Below are positions 29,060 through 38,665 of a stretch of DNA of 64,000 nt, piece by piece. Under the pieces are notes generated by a model that saw nothing but the letters and a program-made list of their open reading frames with translations, ran no database searches and was not told the origin of the DNA. The translations under genes and the position numbers were made by a program. This DNA is from Colwellia echini (lineage in GTDB: Bacteria > Pseudomonadota > Gammaproteobacteria > Enterobacterales > Alteromonadaceae), in contig NZ_PJAI02000016.1 of assembly GCF_002843355.2 (NCBI RefSeq), positions 1 through 64,000 of the forward strand, read 5' to 3'. How positions within the stretch are numbered: position 1 is the stretch's first letter; each line of letters begins with the position of its first letter.

Positions 29060-29373
29060 GTTGTTTGTTTTTCATCAAATATGGGGATTAATTACATTAA
29101 AAAGCTATTTTATAGCTATAGTAATAAGCTTATAAAATGATAATAACTCCGCTTTTTTCTAATAACATTGTCGATTTACTTCACCTTTTTATAGCTTAGA
29201 ATAGACTGTTTTTCACACTAAATAGTCATTTTCACACGCTAATTTTCATACACCAACCTGATACTTGTTATTCACAAAAGAAATGTTTTTTGGACCTTTA
29301 TTGTCAAAATTTATACCTGTTTTTATTAAATAACCTGAGTTTACGAGCCGCCTTAGTTCTTTACGGGTATATT

Positions 29374-29403
29374 TTGACAAACGATGATTATTTCTTTTGC
29401 TAG
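29374..29403 (+). promoter_or_regulatory. possible tcdA promoter
   Basis: A consensus -35 TTGACA (29374-29379) is followed at 17-18 bp spacing by a poor -10 (TTGCTA or TGCTAG). The start would lie about 50 nt before the tcdA ATG. The -10 match is weak. Confidence 0.35.
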
Positions 29404-29462
29404 AACTAGTCGTTATAATAGCCGCCTTTTTCTTCCTCTTTATAAGTCACCTAAAATTAATT

Positions 29463-30293
29463 ATGTCTGATTATTCTTTACGTTTCGGTGGTATTAGCCG
29501 TTTATATGGTGCGCACGGCGCAAATGTACTACAGCAATCTAATTTTTGTGTTATTGGTATCGGTGGTGTTGGTTCATGGGTTGCAGAAGCACTTGCACGT
29601 AATGGAATAGGTAATATTACTCTGATTGATTTAGATGATATCTGTACTACTAATATTAACCGTCAAATCCATGCATTAACGGAAACGGTAGGTATGAGTA
29701 AAGTTGAAGTGATGTCAGGTCGAATTAAGCAAATAAACCCTGATTGCCAAGTTACGGTTATAGAAGATTTTGTTACCGTAGATAATTTAGCCGAACTACT
29801 TAATCCAACAGCTAATCAAGTATTTGATTATGTTATTGATGCCATTGACTCTGTTGATATAAAAACTCGTATTATTGCATTTTGCAAACGTAATAAACTA
29901 CCCATAATCACTATTGGTGGAGCGGGAGGTCAGGTTGATCCAAGTCAAATTGCAATTACTGATTTAAGTAAAACCTATCAAGATCCCCTACTCGCTAAGG
30001 TAAAAAACCAATTACGCCGTGAATTTAACTTTCCACGAGCAGATATAGCTAAAGCTAATAAACGTAAATTTTCTGTTGATGCAGTATTTTCTACTGAGCA
30101 ACTTCGTTACCCCGCAGATGATAATGAGGGGGAAGTGTGTTTAGCTAAACCCGATGCTAATAACTCAGAAGGAAGCTCTACTCGATTAGATTGTCACAGT
30201 GGGTTTGGCGCAACAACGCATGTAACCGCAACATTTGCTTTTTTTGCTGTTGCTAGAGCTATTGATAAGCTATTAAAAAAGTATCAAAAATAA
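29463..30293 (+). CDS. tcdA: tRNA t6A dehydratase (ct6A cyclase)
   Basis: TcdA (CsdL) is an E1-like, ATP-dependent enzyme that cyclises t6A37 in tRNA to ct6A. The adenylation fold shows VIGIGGVGSWVAEALARNGIG, LIDLDDICTTNINRQ and the segment VIDAIDSVDIKTRI. From ATG 29463 it has 276 residues; an upstream TTG at 29397 would add a hydrophobic 22-residue extension with no family counterpart. It is convergent with the csdA-csdE fusion, so the csd sulfur-transfer partners are next door, as in E. coli. Confidence 0.92.
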   Translation: MSDYSLRFGGISRLYGAHGANVLQQSNFCVIGIGGVGSWVAEALARNGIGNITLIDLDDICTTNINRQIHALTETVGMSKVEVMSGRIKQINPDCQVTVIEDFVTVDNLAELLNPTANQVFDYVIDAIDSVDIKTRIIAFCKRNKLPIITIGGAGGQVDPSQIAITDLSKTYQDPLLAKVKNQLRREFNFPRADIAKANKRKFSVDAVFSTEQLRYPADDNEGEVCLAKPDANNSEGSSTRLDCHSGFGATTHVTATFAFFAVARAIDKLLKKYQK

Positions 30294-30342
30294 TTAATAA
30301 CATTAATACTTACTATCACCATTATAAATGTATTTAGTGTAA

Positions 30343-32058
30343 TTATTGCGCTAAACACTTCACTTTTTCGACAATAGCCAATAAACCATTACCTCTTGAT
30401 GGGCTTAAATGTTGCATTAAACCTAATTTATCAAAGTAGTGATTAATATTTATTGCTTGTATTTCGCACGCCGTTTTATCATTAAAAGCGGCTAATACAA
30501 TAACAAGCAAACCACGAATTATTTTTGCATCACTGTCTGCTGTAAAAGTATATCTCCCCGTATCGGAAACATTAACCGCTAACCAAGCGAGACTCTCACA
30601 CCCAGTAATAAGTGTAGTTTCGTCACGTAAATCTTTATCTAAACGCGGTAGTACCTTACCCAATAGCATAATTTCGCGATGACGTCCGTCCCAGCCTTTA
30701 ATTTTTGAAAACAATGTAATTATATTATCCATCGCAGATGTATCTGTTGACGGTTCATCGGCTAATAAAACGATGTTATTTTCAATGTTATTATCCATGG
30801 TGTGATTATCATTGATGAGTGATTGGAGACAATCAATAAAATAATCGACTTCAGCCCTTGTATTATAAGCCGCTAAAGATACTCGTAAACAACCCCTAAG
30901 ACTTAAAGTCTCCATTAACGGCATTGCGCAATGATGACCTGAGCGTATAGCAATACCATGGGCGTCTAGGGCTATAGCTAAGTCTTGGTTATGATGTCCA
31001 ACAACAGTAAACGCAAAAACGGGAATATCTGGAGCCCCTTCAACAATAAAAGTAACTTGTGGTATTTTTGATAATGCTTGATAACAATAGTCAATTAGTG
31101 ATTTTTCGTACAAGGCATAGTTATTATCTACACTAGTCAATAACGGACTTAAAAATTTAATACTCTCCGCAAAAGTAACTACTCCGGCAATATTAGGTGT
31201 GCCCGCTTCGAGTTTAAAAGGCAATGTGTTATACGTGACACCGTTTATGAAACTAACTGTTTTGATCATTTCACCGCCACCTTGATAAGGTGACATACTT
31301 TCCAACAGTGCTTGCTTTCCATACAGTACGCCAACCCCCGTCGGCCCATACATTTTATGCGCTGAAAACACGTAAAAATCACAATCAAGTGCTTGAACAT
31401 CAATGTTCACATGCGCAACTGCTTGAGCACCATCAATCACGCTAATTGCGCCAACTGACTTTGCTTTTTCAATAATCAAAGAGATCGGATTTATTTTACC
31501 TATGACGTTTGATATATGAGCACAAGCAACAAACTTAGTTTTTTCAGTAATAACCTTATCTAGCTGATTAACATCGAGGTAACCCAGAGCATTTATCGGT
31601 AATACTTTAATTATCGCACCGGTCTGCTCAGCAACTATTTGCCAAGGAACAATATTAGCGTGATGTTCACTAACACAAAGTACTATTTCATCGCCTTGCT
31701 TAAGGGTGTTTCTCGCTAAACTGTGCGTAATGATATTAATACTTTCAGTTGCCCCTTTACTCCATATTATTTGATTAATATGTTGGGCATTGATAAATTT
31801 TTGAGTTAACGCTCTTGCATTTTCAAATGCGATTGTCGCTTTAGTACTGAGTTGATGAGATGCTCTATGTACATTAGCATTAAGCTCTTGATAATAACCT
31901 TGTTGGCTATCGATAACTTGTTTAGGCTTTTGTGTAGTTGCTGCATTATCAAAATATATTAAACCAGTGTTTGAATCACTTTTTTCAAAGTTAGATTTGT
32001 CATTGTCTACGAGTAATGGAAATTGTTGACGAAAAAGCTGAGGATCAAAAAATGTCAT
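30343..32058 (-). CDS. CsdA-CsdE fusion: cysteine desulfurase plus SufE-like acceptor
   Basis: A 571-residue two-part protein. Residues about 1-410 form a class-V aminotransferase fold of the CsdA/SufS type: FDNAATTQKP, SEHHANIVPW, the PLP lysine in FSAHKMYGPTGVG and the persulfide-forming Cys in RSGHHCAMPL. After a linker of about 35 polar residues, the last 130 or so form a SufE/CsdE domain with IKGWDGRHREIMLLG, the sulfur-accepting Cys in ITGCESLAWL and FDKLGLMQHLSPSRGNGL. E. coli encodes these as separate csdA and csdE. ATG 32058 is preferred over TTG 32073 from the family N-terminus. Both catalytic Cys residues are intact. Confidence 0.92.
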   Translation of the reverse strand: MTFFDPQLFRQQFPLLVDNDKSNFEKSDSNTGLIYFDNAATTQKPKQVIDSQQGYYQELNANVHRASHQLSTKATIAFENARALTQKFINAQHINQIIWSKGATESINIITHSLARNTLKQGDEIVLCVSEHHANIVPWQIVAEQTGAIIKVLPINALGYLDVNQLDKVITEKTKFVACAHISNVIGKINPISLIIEKAKSVGAISVIDGAQAVAHVNIDVQALDCDFYVFSAHKMYGPTGVGVLYGKQALLESMSPYQGGGEMIKTVSFINGVTYNTLPFKLEAGTPNIAGVVTFAESIKFLSPLLTSVDNNYALYEKSLIDYCYQALSKIPQVTFIVEGAPDIPVFAFTVVGHHNQDLAIALDAHGIAIRSGHHCAMPLMETLSLRGCLRVSLAAYNTRAEVDYFIDCLQSLINDNHTMDNNIENNIVLLADEPSTDTSAMDNIITLFSKIKGWDGRHREIMLLGKVLPRLDKDLRDETTLITGCESLAWLAVNVSDTGRYTFTADSDAKIIRGLLVIVLAAFNDKTACEIQAININHYFDKLGLMQHLSPSRGNGLLAIVEKVKCLAQ

Positions 32059-32254
32059 AATAAAGTTAAACAACTAAAAATTTTATAAAATAATTAAAAT
32101 GATTATAACTTATTTTTTCTTAGTAATTTAACTACTTAATAAAATGTAAACACTTTCACCTTTTGTGAGTAAACTAGTTAGGCCATAACCTAGGGGATAA
32201 AGAGTAAAATGTAGGCTATAACTAATAAGTGCCCCTTAACAAAAGGTATTGAAT

Positions 32255-32617
32255 ATGCGTTTGTTGTCCTATTTATACCAATTAAAAATAAGTTTTATCA
32301 ATTTACTTTATTCAAAAACATCGTTAGCTGCTCATTACTTAAAGGTTGATCATTTAAAGGTGGAGCATTTAAAAACTGATCATGTAAAGGCCGAGCCTGA
32401 GCAAGAGTTGCAAATTGAGTTACCACACAATTTAAAACTTAAGTGTGAAATCGCCGCTCAAAAACGAGAATTCATCAACAACTTTAGTCATTGGCCAATC
32501 ACCAAGGCGAAAAAAAACATTGACCCAAAAGACATAACCACGCCTACCTTAGGACAAGATGATAAGTTACCTCTGAATAATCCAACTAAACATACGCTAA
32601 CTAAAAATGTTGTATAA
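32255..32617 (+). CDS. hypothetical protein with short HLKV repeats
   Basis: This 120-residue protein was not recognised. It begins with MRLLSYLYQLKISFINLLYSK, a basic and hydrophobic stretch that could be membrane-associated. A run of about four 5-residue repeats follows, of the form (H/Y)LK(V/T)(D/E) (positions 29-48), and then a polar basic tail. AAAAGG eight bases before ATG 32255 supports translation, and the DNA repeats (about 15 bp) underlie the protein repeats. No partner gene is evident; it is divergent from the csdA-csdE fusion. Confidence 0.5.
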   Translation: MRLLSYLYQLKISFINLLYSKTSLAAHYLKVDHLKVEHLKTDHVKAEPEQELQIELPHNLKLKCEIAAQKREFINNFSHWPITKAKKNIDPKDITTPTLGQDDKLPLNNPTKHTLTKNVV

Positions 32618-32822
32618 AAACAGTAAGTATAAATCAGCTTTTACTTAAAAATAATACGTTTTATATGCCCCAAATAGGTATTAAAATATTACCCTTTAAT
32701 CGTTACGCTTTTAATAAAGCCACAATAAGTAATAAACTTAGTACCATTAAAAAAACTTAAATAAAGCTATGCTGACTTTCACAACAGCGATTTTATTGGT
32801 CTACTTTAATTAGGCTAAATGA

Positions 32823-34442
32823 CTAAAAAGCACCGTTTAATATAATTTTCTTTTTTAATGGATCAGTTTCCCATTGCGATGATTTTTCAAGCCAATATTT
32901 TGCCTCGCTGATCTGACCTTTTTGGTATAAAGCCAACGCGATATTATAATGAAAGCTAGGCATTAAATATTGTTTATCATTCGTTGCCAATAGCGTTAAA
33001 TATTGTTGTGGAAAGTCTTCATTAAAGTACCTTAACTGAGTCGTTATACTGACAGGTTTATATGCTGAAAAAGCGCTATCCGTGTTGATTCTGGCAATTT
33101 CAGATTGCCTCGAATTTTGGCAAGTTTCTGCTAGATAAATACCAAACTTATCTTGATGGCTTAATGGTGTACCTAATCGCCATCTATTAACATCATTTTC
33201 ATCACCCGAGATTCTTTGTAAAATGGGTGTATCTTCATCAATATGACTAGCCCAAGGGATATTCTTTAACACCTGCTCTCTTACTTTTTGTCGACTCCCC
33301 TGATAAAAACTATTTAATACCGCGATATTATGGGCGAAATTATTGTTTTGTACACTTTCACATATCTGATGATTTGCAGTTAACGGATACTCATCAATAA
33401 AGCCAAGTAAATGACTTAATTCATGATTAAACACATCAACATTATCTTTAGCATCTAAATACACAATTCCTAAATGTACATTAGCGCCGCCGCTTTCAAG
33501 TAATAAACCAATATGTTTAGCTTCTACCTGCTTAGCAATATTCTGCCAAAGAGCTTCATCACAGGATATCGCTCGCTCTGGCTTCGCGGCGCAATCAAGC
33601 AATTGTTTGCTGATATACGAAGGTGGATTAATACATATATAGGCAGAAAGGGGTTGATTTTTTTTAAAATCTTTAATCAAATTTTCAAGGTGATGTAAGT
33701 GTTTAAGATTAGTTGCAAAAAGCTGTAAACTTGACTCACAACTAGCAGGCTGTAACAAAAGTGAATTTAAGTGTTCATTAGATTTACGTTTTTTTTTCGT
33801 AACGTCTACATTAACGATCCCATATTTTTCAATATCAATTAATAACTCCTTTAATTTGATATTATTGGTCTTACTTGGAAATTCATGAGTTAATAACCTT
33901 TTGACTTGTGTTGTGTCACCTACATAAATAGCCATTTTAAGACGCAACAATAGTGCCTTTTCTACAATATGAGTATTGAGTTTATTTAAGTTTGAGTGAT
34001 TAGCTAAAAGGTTAAGAGTTATTTCTGCTTTATCTACTTTACCTTGTTCAAAATATAACTGGCTCAGGGCTATAACTGCAGAAGTTGAACCTAAGCGGAT
34101 CGCTTGTTTAAACCACATAATTGCGAGATCGGCATCAAGCATATCAGTTTCATTTACTCTTTTAATATACCAATTGGCAAGTGTAAGTGCGGCTTTTTTC
34201 TGAGTTTTAGCTAATTTTCTATTAAAAAAAAGCCAATCTTCCCCGCCTACTTCTGCTGAACGCTCAGCAAGTGTTAACGCCGCTAAATTATTGCTTTTTA
34301 ATGCATAAGCAAACTGCTTAGCACTAAATTCATGGGCGATAATTTTTTTCGTTAAATACGCCGATAAAAAAAATGAGCTCGATGATAAAAACATCATCGA
34401 GCTCATCATTATGAATAAAATAGTAAAGTGTTTAATATGCAA
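32823..34442 (-). CDS. exported Sel1/TPR-repeat protein with an HExxH metalloprotease-like motif
   Basis: About 539 residues. The N-terminus is a hydrophobic signal-like segment. Helical repeats of Sel1/TPR type follow, including ADLAIMWFKQAIRLGSTSAV near 105-125. Then comes a domain containing FNHELSHLLGFIDEY, which holds the zinc-binding HExxH followed by an ExxG-like acidic stretch, and a final TPR-like helix pair (ALYQKGQISEAKYWLEKSS). A secreted or periplasmic metallopeptidase is inferred; the substrate is unknown. The start is unclear: TTG 34442 lacks a good Shine-Dalgarno, ATG 34409 is the next option, and a perfect terminator-like hairpin lies across these codons. It is downstream of nlpI. 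Confidence 0.6.
   Translation of the reverse strand: MHIKHFTILFIMMSSMMFLSSSSFFLSAYLTKKIIAHEFSAKQFAYALKSNNLAALTLAERSAEVGGEDWLFFNRKLAKTQKKAALTLANWYIKRVNETDMLDADLAIMWFKQAIRLGSTSAVIALSQLYFEQGKVDKAEITLNLLANHSNLNKLNTHIVEKALLLRLKMAIYVGDTTQVKRLLTHEFPSKTNNIKLKELLIDIEKYGIVNVDVTKKKRKSNEHLNSLLLQPASCESSLQLFATNLKHLHHLENLIKDFKKNQPLSAYICINPPSYISKQLLDCAAKPERAISCDEALWQNIAKQVEAKHIGLLLESGGANVHLGIVYLDAKDNVDVFNHELSHLLGFIDEYPLTANHQICESVQNNNFAHNIAVLNSFYQGSRQKVREQVLKNIPWASHIDEDTPILQRISGDENDVNRWRLGTPLSHQDKFGIYLAETCQNSRQSEIARINTDSAFSAYKPVSITTQLRYFNEDFPQQYLTLLATNDKQYLMPSFHYNIALALYQKGQISEAKYWLEKSSQWETDPLKKKIILNGAF
34366..34406 (-). terminator. perfect terminator-like hairpin at the start of the Sel1/HExxH gene
   Basis: Arms of 14 bp (ATGAGCTCGATGAT and its exact complement, 34373-34406) with a 6-nt loop are followed on the minus strand by eight T residues. 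It lies about 70 bp after the nlpI stop, so it should end the nlpI transcript, yet it also encodes part of the hydrophobic N-terminus of the next gene. It may act as an attenuator. Confidence 0.75.
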
Positions 34443-34474
34443 AGTTACAATTAGCTCATCTGTCGAGTTGTAAA

Positions 34475-35437
34475 TTACTGCTCTTGTTCTACTTCAAGTT
34501 CAGGCTCAGGTTCAAGTGCTTCAGCTTGTTCTGTTCTCATTAAGTCTAATTCAAGTTTTGAATACCTATGTTCGACAAATTCATAAACATTGGTGCTTAA
34601 AGCAAGCTTGAAGTAATTAGCCGCACTTGCATTATTACCGAGTGTTTGATTATATTTTCCTAAATAAAAGTAAGCTTCGCATAACCGCTCGGTTAGTTCT
34701 TTATTCGAATGGACATTCATGGTTAAGCTTTTTAAAAATTCAACTTGCGATATATTGCCGAGATAAAGATTAATGACTTGTTTCGCCCATACTCTATCAT
34801 CTACTAATTCAGCTCTTTGCTTTAATGAAGATTGTGCCATGGTCGCATCAATATTAAACTCTGTTAAGTATAGCCATAATACACGATAAGGATCATCTTG
34901 CTGTTTTTCATGGAAGGCTTGAAAATCTATTGCCGCAAGCTCAGGACGAGAGCCATAATATAAAGCGATACCGCGATTTAAGTATGCATATTCATGCTCT
35001 GGTGATAATTCTAATGCCGAATCAAAATTTTCGTAAGCCTGTGAAAACTCCTGTAATTGGGTAAAATGAATACCTAAAAAATTATAGGCGTCAATTAACG
35101 TTGGATTTAATTTTAGCGCATGTGAAAAATCAAAGCGGGCTAAAGCACGTAATCCTACGCTATCGTATAAAACCCCTCGGTCGTAAAATAATTGCGCTTT
35201 TTGTTCATCGCTAATTTGCGCTAAATTTAGTACTTCTGTTAAACGAGCAATAGCAATTTCACTTTTGAAATTCACCGCTAATGGCTCTGCTATAACCAAG
35301 TTATCAATTAAAATAGTACTTGTATCATTTGTGTCGTTTGAACTGTGTAAGGAAGAGCTAATCGCAGTACAGCCTTGTGCGATTAAAAGGCTAGATAGCA
35401 AGCAGCTAAGCAGAGATATTTTGATAAAAGAATGCAC
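34475..35437 (-). CDS. nlpI: TPR lipoprotein NlpI
   Basis: This outer-membrane lipoprotein in E. coli scaffolds peptidoglycan hydrolases and the protease Prc. It has a short signal peptide ending in the lipobox AQGC and several TPR units (LFYDRGVLYDSVGLRALARF, AYNFLGIHFTQLQEFSQAYE, EYAYLNRGIALYYG). The end is Glu/Gln-rich. GTG 35437 is chosen as the start, giving 320 residues (E. coli 294): AAGG lies just upstream, and a longer reading from 35521 would begin inside the pnp terminator. It sits after pnp as in enterics. Confidence 0.88.
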   Translation of the reverse strand: MHSFIKISLLSCLLSSLLIAQGCTAISSSLHSSNDTNDTSTILIDNLVIAEPLAVNFKSEIAIARLTEVLNLAQISDEQKAQLFYDRGVLYDSVGLRALARFDFSHALKLNPTLIDAYNFLGIHFTQLQEFSQAYENFDSALELSPEHEYAYLNRGIALYYGSRPELAAIDFQAFHEKQQDDPYRVLWLYLTEFNIDATMAQSSLKQRAELVDDRVWAKQVINLYLGNISQVEFLKSLTMNVHSNKELTERLCEAYFYLGKYNQTLGNNASAANYFKLALSTNVYEFVEHRYSKLELDLMRTEQAEALEPEPELEVEQEQ

Positions 35438-35490
35438 AAACGCGCCTTGTAAATAAATAGCGAACAATAAAAGTACCTTTATTATAAACA

Positions 35491-35516
35491 AAAAAGGAGC
35501 CAGTAGGCTCCTTTTT
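35491..35516 (-). terminator. terminator between pnp and nlpI
   Basis: The stem AAAAAGGAGCC/GGCTCCTTTTT with an AGTA loop lies about 50 bp after the pnp stop. It excludes the longest nlpI reading frame. Its stem is the same as that of the rpsO terminator. Confidence 0.9.
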
Positions 35517-35562
35517 AACACATGAATTGTAAAAGTTTTTTTACATTATCACTGGTAGGCAA

Positions 35563-37677
35563 TTACTCAGCGGCTGCTTCTTCTGTAGCTGGCTTTTCCA
35601 TTGCTTCTTTAATACTCAAACGTACACGGCCTTGACGGTCAACCTCTAATACTTTAACTTTAACTTCTTGGCCTTCAGTTAGTACTTCACTTACGTTATT
35701 AACGCGCTCATCAGAGATTTGTGAAATATGTACTAAACCATCTTTACCTGGAAGTACATTTACAAACGCACCAAAGTCAACAATACGTACAACAGTACCT
35801 GTGTATAGCGTACCTACTTCAATTTCTGCGGTTAATGCTTTAATACGATTAATAGCATCTTCAGCTTGCTCACCAGAAGTAGCAGCAATTTTAACTGTAC
35901 CGTCATCTTCGATTTCAATTGTAGTACCCGTTTCTTCAGTAAGTTGGCGGATAGTTGCACCACCTTTACCAATGATGTCACGGATTTTATCTTGGCTAAC
36001 TTTCATTGTATGAATACGCGGCGCAAATTCAGAAATTTCAGTTCTGTGACCACCGATAGCTTCATCCATAACAGATAAAATGTGAGTACGCGCTGCTTTT
36101 GCTTGGTTTAAAGCAATTTGCATGATTTCTTGGGTGATACCTTCAATTTTGATGTCCATTTGAAGTGCAGTAATACCACCAGTAGTACCAGCTACTTTAA
36201 AGTCCATGTCACCTAAGTGATCTTCATCACCTAAGATATCTGAAAGAACAACGAATTTTTCGCCTTCTTTAACAAGACCCATCGCGATACCAGCTACAGA
36301 TGCTTTAATTGGAACACCAGCATCCATTAGTGCTAATGAAGTACCACAAACTGATGCCATTGAAGATGAACCATTTGATTCTGTGATTTCAGAAACAACA
36401 CGTACCGCGTACGGGAATTCTTCAATAGTAGGCATAACAGCTAACATACCGCGTTTAGCTAGACGACCATGGCCGATTTCACGACGCTTAGGGCTGCCTA
36501 CAAAACCAGTTTCACCAACACAGTATGGAGGGAAGTTGTAATGAAGCATGAATGGGTCAGTTTTATCACCCATTAATGTGTCAAGACGTTGTGCATCACG
36601 TTGTGTACCTAAAGTAGCAGTAACTAATGCTTGTGTTTCACCACGTGTAAATACTGCTGAACCATGAGTTCTTGGTAATACACCTGTCATCACGTCTAAA
36701 CCACGAATTGATTCAGGATCACGACCATCGATACGAGGGTGGCCGTCTGTAATACGACCACGTACAACTGTTTTTTCTAAATCGTGGAATAAATCTTTTG
36801 CTTCTTGCACATTAAGTTCAGCATCTTGTGCGAGTAACGCTTCAACAACTGCATTACGGATTTCAGCAACTTTTTCATAACGTACAGCTTTTTCAGTAAT
36901 TTGGTAAGCTTCATTTACTTGTGCTTCACTTAACTCAGCAATTTTAGCCGCTAATGCAGAGTTTTTAACTGGTGCAGTCCATTCCCACTCAGGCGTGTTA
37001 ACTTCAGTTTTAAACTCTTTAATAGCTGAAATGATGGTTTGCATTTGTTCATGACCATAAACAACAGCACCAAGCATAACTTCTTCAGATAAAACGTCAG
37101 CTTCAGATTCAACCATTAATACTGCTGAATCAGTACCTGAAACAACTAAGTCTAATTGACTTGTTGGTAATTCAGATTGAAGTGGGTTAAGAATATATTG
37201 ACCATCAGTATAACCAACACGTGCTGCACCAACTGGGCCGCTAAATGGTAAACCAGAAACAGCAAGTGCTGCAGAAGTACCAATTAAAGAGATGATGTCT
37301 GGTGCAATTTCAGGGTTAACTGAAACAACTGTAATGATAACTTGAACTTCGTTAGTAAACCCTTCTGGGAATAATGGACGAATTGGACGGTCAATTAAAC
37401 GTGCGATAAGCGTTTCTTCTTCTGAAGGACGACCTTCACGTTTAAAGAAACTACCTGGAATTTTACCAGCAGCGTATGCACGCTCTTGATAGTTAACTGT
37501 TAATGGGAAGAAGTCTTGACCTTCTTTCGCATCTTTTTTACCTACAACAGAAACAAGTACACAAGTGTCGTCCATGCTTGCCATTACAGCAGCTGATGCT
37601 TGACGTGCAATTGCACCTGTTTCTAGAGTAATGGTATGTTTACCAAGTTGAAATTTTTTAGTTATTGGATTTAACAT
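35563..37677 (-). CDS. pnp: polynucleotide phosphorylase
   Basis: This phosphorolytic 3'-5' exoribonuclease is the core partner of the RNA degradosome. It has 704 residues: two RNase PH domains ([16 protein letters not shown] in the first; [16 protein letters not shown] and [19 protein letters not shown] in the second, with the catalytic Asp residues), then a KH domain ([15 protein letters not shown], about 557-571) and an S1 domain ([19 protein letters not shown]). It is downstream of rpsO as in most gammaproteobacteria. E. coli pnp is autoregulated through its RNase III-cleaved leader; a 400-bp gap precedes this gene. Confidence 0.97.
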   Translation of the reverse strand: MLNPITKKFQLGKHTITLETGAIARQASAAVMASMDDTCVLVSVVGKKDAKEGQDFFPLTVNYQERAYAAGKIPGSFFKREGRPSEEETLIARLIDRPIRPLFPEGFTNEVQVIITVVSVNPEIAPDIISLIGTSAALAVSGLPFSGPVGAARVGYTDGQYILNPLQSELPTSQLDLVVSGTDSAVLMVESEADVLSEEVMLGAVVYGHEQMQTIISAIKEFKTEVNTPEWEWTAPVKNSALAAKIAELSEAQVNEAYQITEKAVRYEKVAEIRNAVVEALLAQDAELNVQEAKDLFHDLEKTVVRGRITDGHPRIDGRDPESIRGLDVMTGVLPRTHGSAVFTRGETQALVTATLGTQRDAQRLDTLMGDKTDPFMLHYNFPPYCVGETGFVGSPKRREIGHGRLAKRGMLAVMPTIEEFPYAVRVVSEITESNGSSSMASVCGTSLALMDAGVPIKASVAGIAMGLVKEGEKFVVLSDILGDEDHLGDMDFKVAGTTGGITALQMDIKIEGITQEIMQIALNQAKAARTHILSVMDEAIGGHRTEISEFAPRIHTMKVSQDKIRDIIGKGGATIRQLTEETGTTIEIEDDGTVKIAATSGEQAEDAINRIKALTAEIEVGTLYTGTVVRIVDFGAFVNVLPGKDGLVHISQISDERVNNVSEVLTEGQEVKVKVLEVDRQGRVRLSIKEAMEKPATEEAAAE

Positions 37678-38085
37678 TTAATTCTTTTCCTTTTTAAATA
37701 AGCTTACATCGCTTAAATAATTATTATTAATATTTCACCAATCTGTACAATTATTTATTCACTGTAGCTTGAGCAACAACTATGTTGAATGTCAGCCAAG
37801 TCGAACAAAAAATTATACAGTTTGGATTGGTTTATTTTGAAAATTTACTTTAAAAGTTTAACAGTAACTAATTATCATCAATTAAATGCTAACGAATTTA
37901 AGGTTAAAAATTTTCTCGGTTATTATACTAAGTAAAAGACTGAATGCTAGAGCGAAAAGGCAATTATTGAATGAAAGCAGGCTTTATTGGGTATAAATTT
38001 GTAATCATGTTTAAAATAAAAACAAAAAAGGAGCCAATTGGCTCCTTTTTTAGTTGTTTATATCAGTTTTTAGCAAAATCTGCTA
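37678..38085. other. rpsO-pnp intergenic region
   Basis: About 408 bp, including the rpsO terminator at 38024-38051 and the pnp leader. Two TATAAT hexamers can be read on the minus strand (RC near 37926-37931 and 37815-37820) with weak -35 elements, so pnp may have its own promoters. AAAAAGGAAAAG before the ATG is its ribosome binding site. No RNase III-type long hairpin was evident. Confidence 0.5.
38024..38051 (-). terminator. terminator after rpsO
   Basis: A perfectly self-complementary 28-bp sequence with arms AAAAAAGGAGCCAA and TTGGCTCCTTTTTT lies about 35 bp after the rpsO stop. Confidence 0.9.
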
Positions 38086-38355
38086 TTAACGACGTAAACC
38101 TAATTTAGCAATTAACGCACCGTAACGGTCAACATTCTTACCTTTAAGGTAATCAAGTAACTTACGACGTTGAGCAACCATACGTAATAAACCACGACGT
38201 GAATGGTGATCATGAATGTGTGCTTTAAAGTGACCTTGTAAGTGGTTGATTTGTGTAGTTAACAAAGCAACTTGAACTTCTGGAGAACCAGTATCACCTT
38301 CTGATTGAGCGTACTCTGCAACGATTGCAGCTTTTTCTGTAGCATTTAAAGACAT
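38086..38355 (-). CDS. rpsO: 30S ribosomal protein S15
   Basis: S15 is a primary 16S rRNA-binding protein that organises the central domain of the 30S subunit. The 89-residue protein has the family pattern [17 protein letters not shown], the [12 protein letters not shown] rRNA-binding loop and a basic C-terminus LRR, exactly the E. coli length. It has its own promoter upstream and its own terminator; in E. coli S15 represses its own translation via a pseudoknot leader. Confidence 0.98.
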   Translation of the reverse strand: MSLNATEKAAIVAEYAQSEGDTGSPEVQVALLTTQINHLQGHFKAHIHDHHSRRGLLRMVAQRRKLLDYLKGKNVDRYGALIAKLGLRR

Positions 38356-38486
38356 AATGTATCCTTAGTGTGTTATAACTCTCAACTCTACATTAATTAA
38401 CATATCAGTTAACTAGCTATTGAAATAAGAGCATTAAATAATCATCAAGCCAAACACTAATTCAGCCTTGATGACGAAGAGCGCGT

Positions 38487-38514
38487 ATTCTATCAGCCAA
38501 TGACTAAAAAGCAA
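38487..38514 (-). promoter_or_regulatory. rpsO promoter
   Basis: On the minus strand TTGCTT (38509-38514) and TAGAAT (38487-38492) are spaced by 16 bp and followed by ACGCGCTC, a GC-rich discriminator typical of ribosomal protein promoters. Confidence 0.65.
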
Positions 38515-38642
38515 GTAATTAGTCATTACTAATATCATTCTTATGCGTAACCATTTTATTTAGCCTAAATACTGACTAATAAACTTTATAAATACATAAA
38601 AATTAAGTAATAAATATAGTTTTCAGGTTATTTAATATCAAA

Positions 38643-38665
38643 GCCAAAGTAAAACTAACTTTGGC
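38643..38665 (-). terminator. possible terminator after truB
   Basis: Perfect 8-bp arms GCCAAAGT/ACTTTGGC with a 7-nt loop lie about 80 bp after the truB stop. The following T tract is short, so strength is uncertain. Confidence 0.45.

Larger units (their letters stand above)
28986..29462. other. gltA-tcdA intergenic region
   Basis: After the gltA terminator there are about 400 bp of AT-rich sequence without a credible gene. Two TTTTCACAC-type repeats occur near 29211-29240, and a TTGACA hexamer at 29374 marks a possible tcdA promoter. Confidence 0.55.

Noticed and set aside
35438-35521. Longer NlpI reading frame with two hydrophobic segments
   Set aside because: The extra codons overlap the pnp terminator and the upstream hydrophobic stretch is not part of a lipoprotein signal; GTG 35437 has a ribosome binding site and gives a normal signal peptide.
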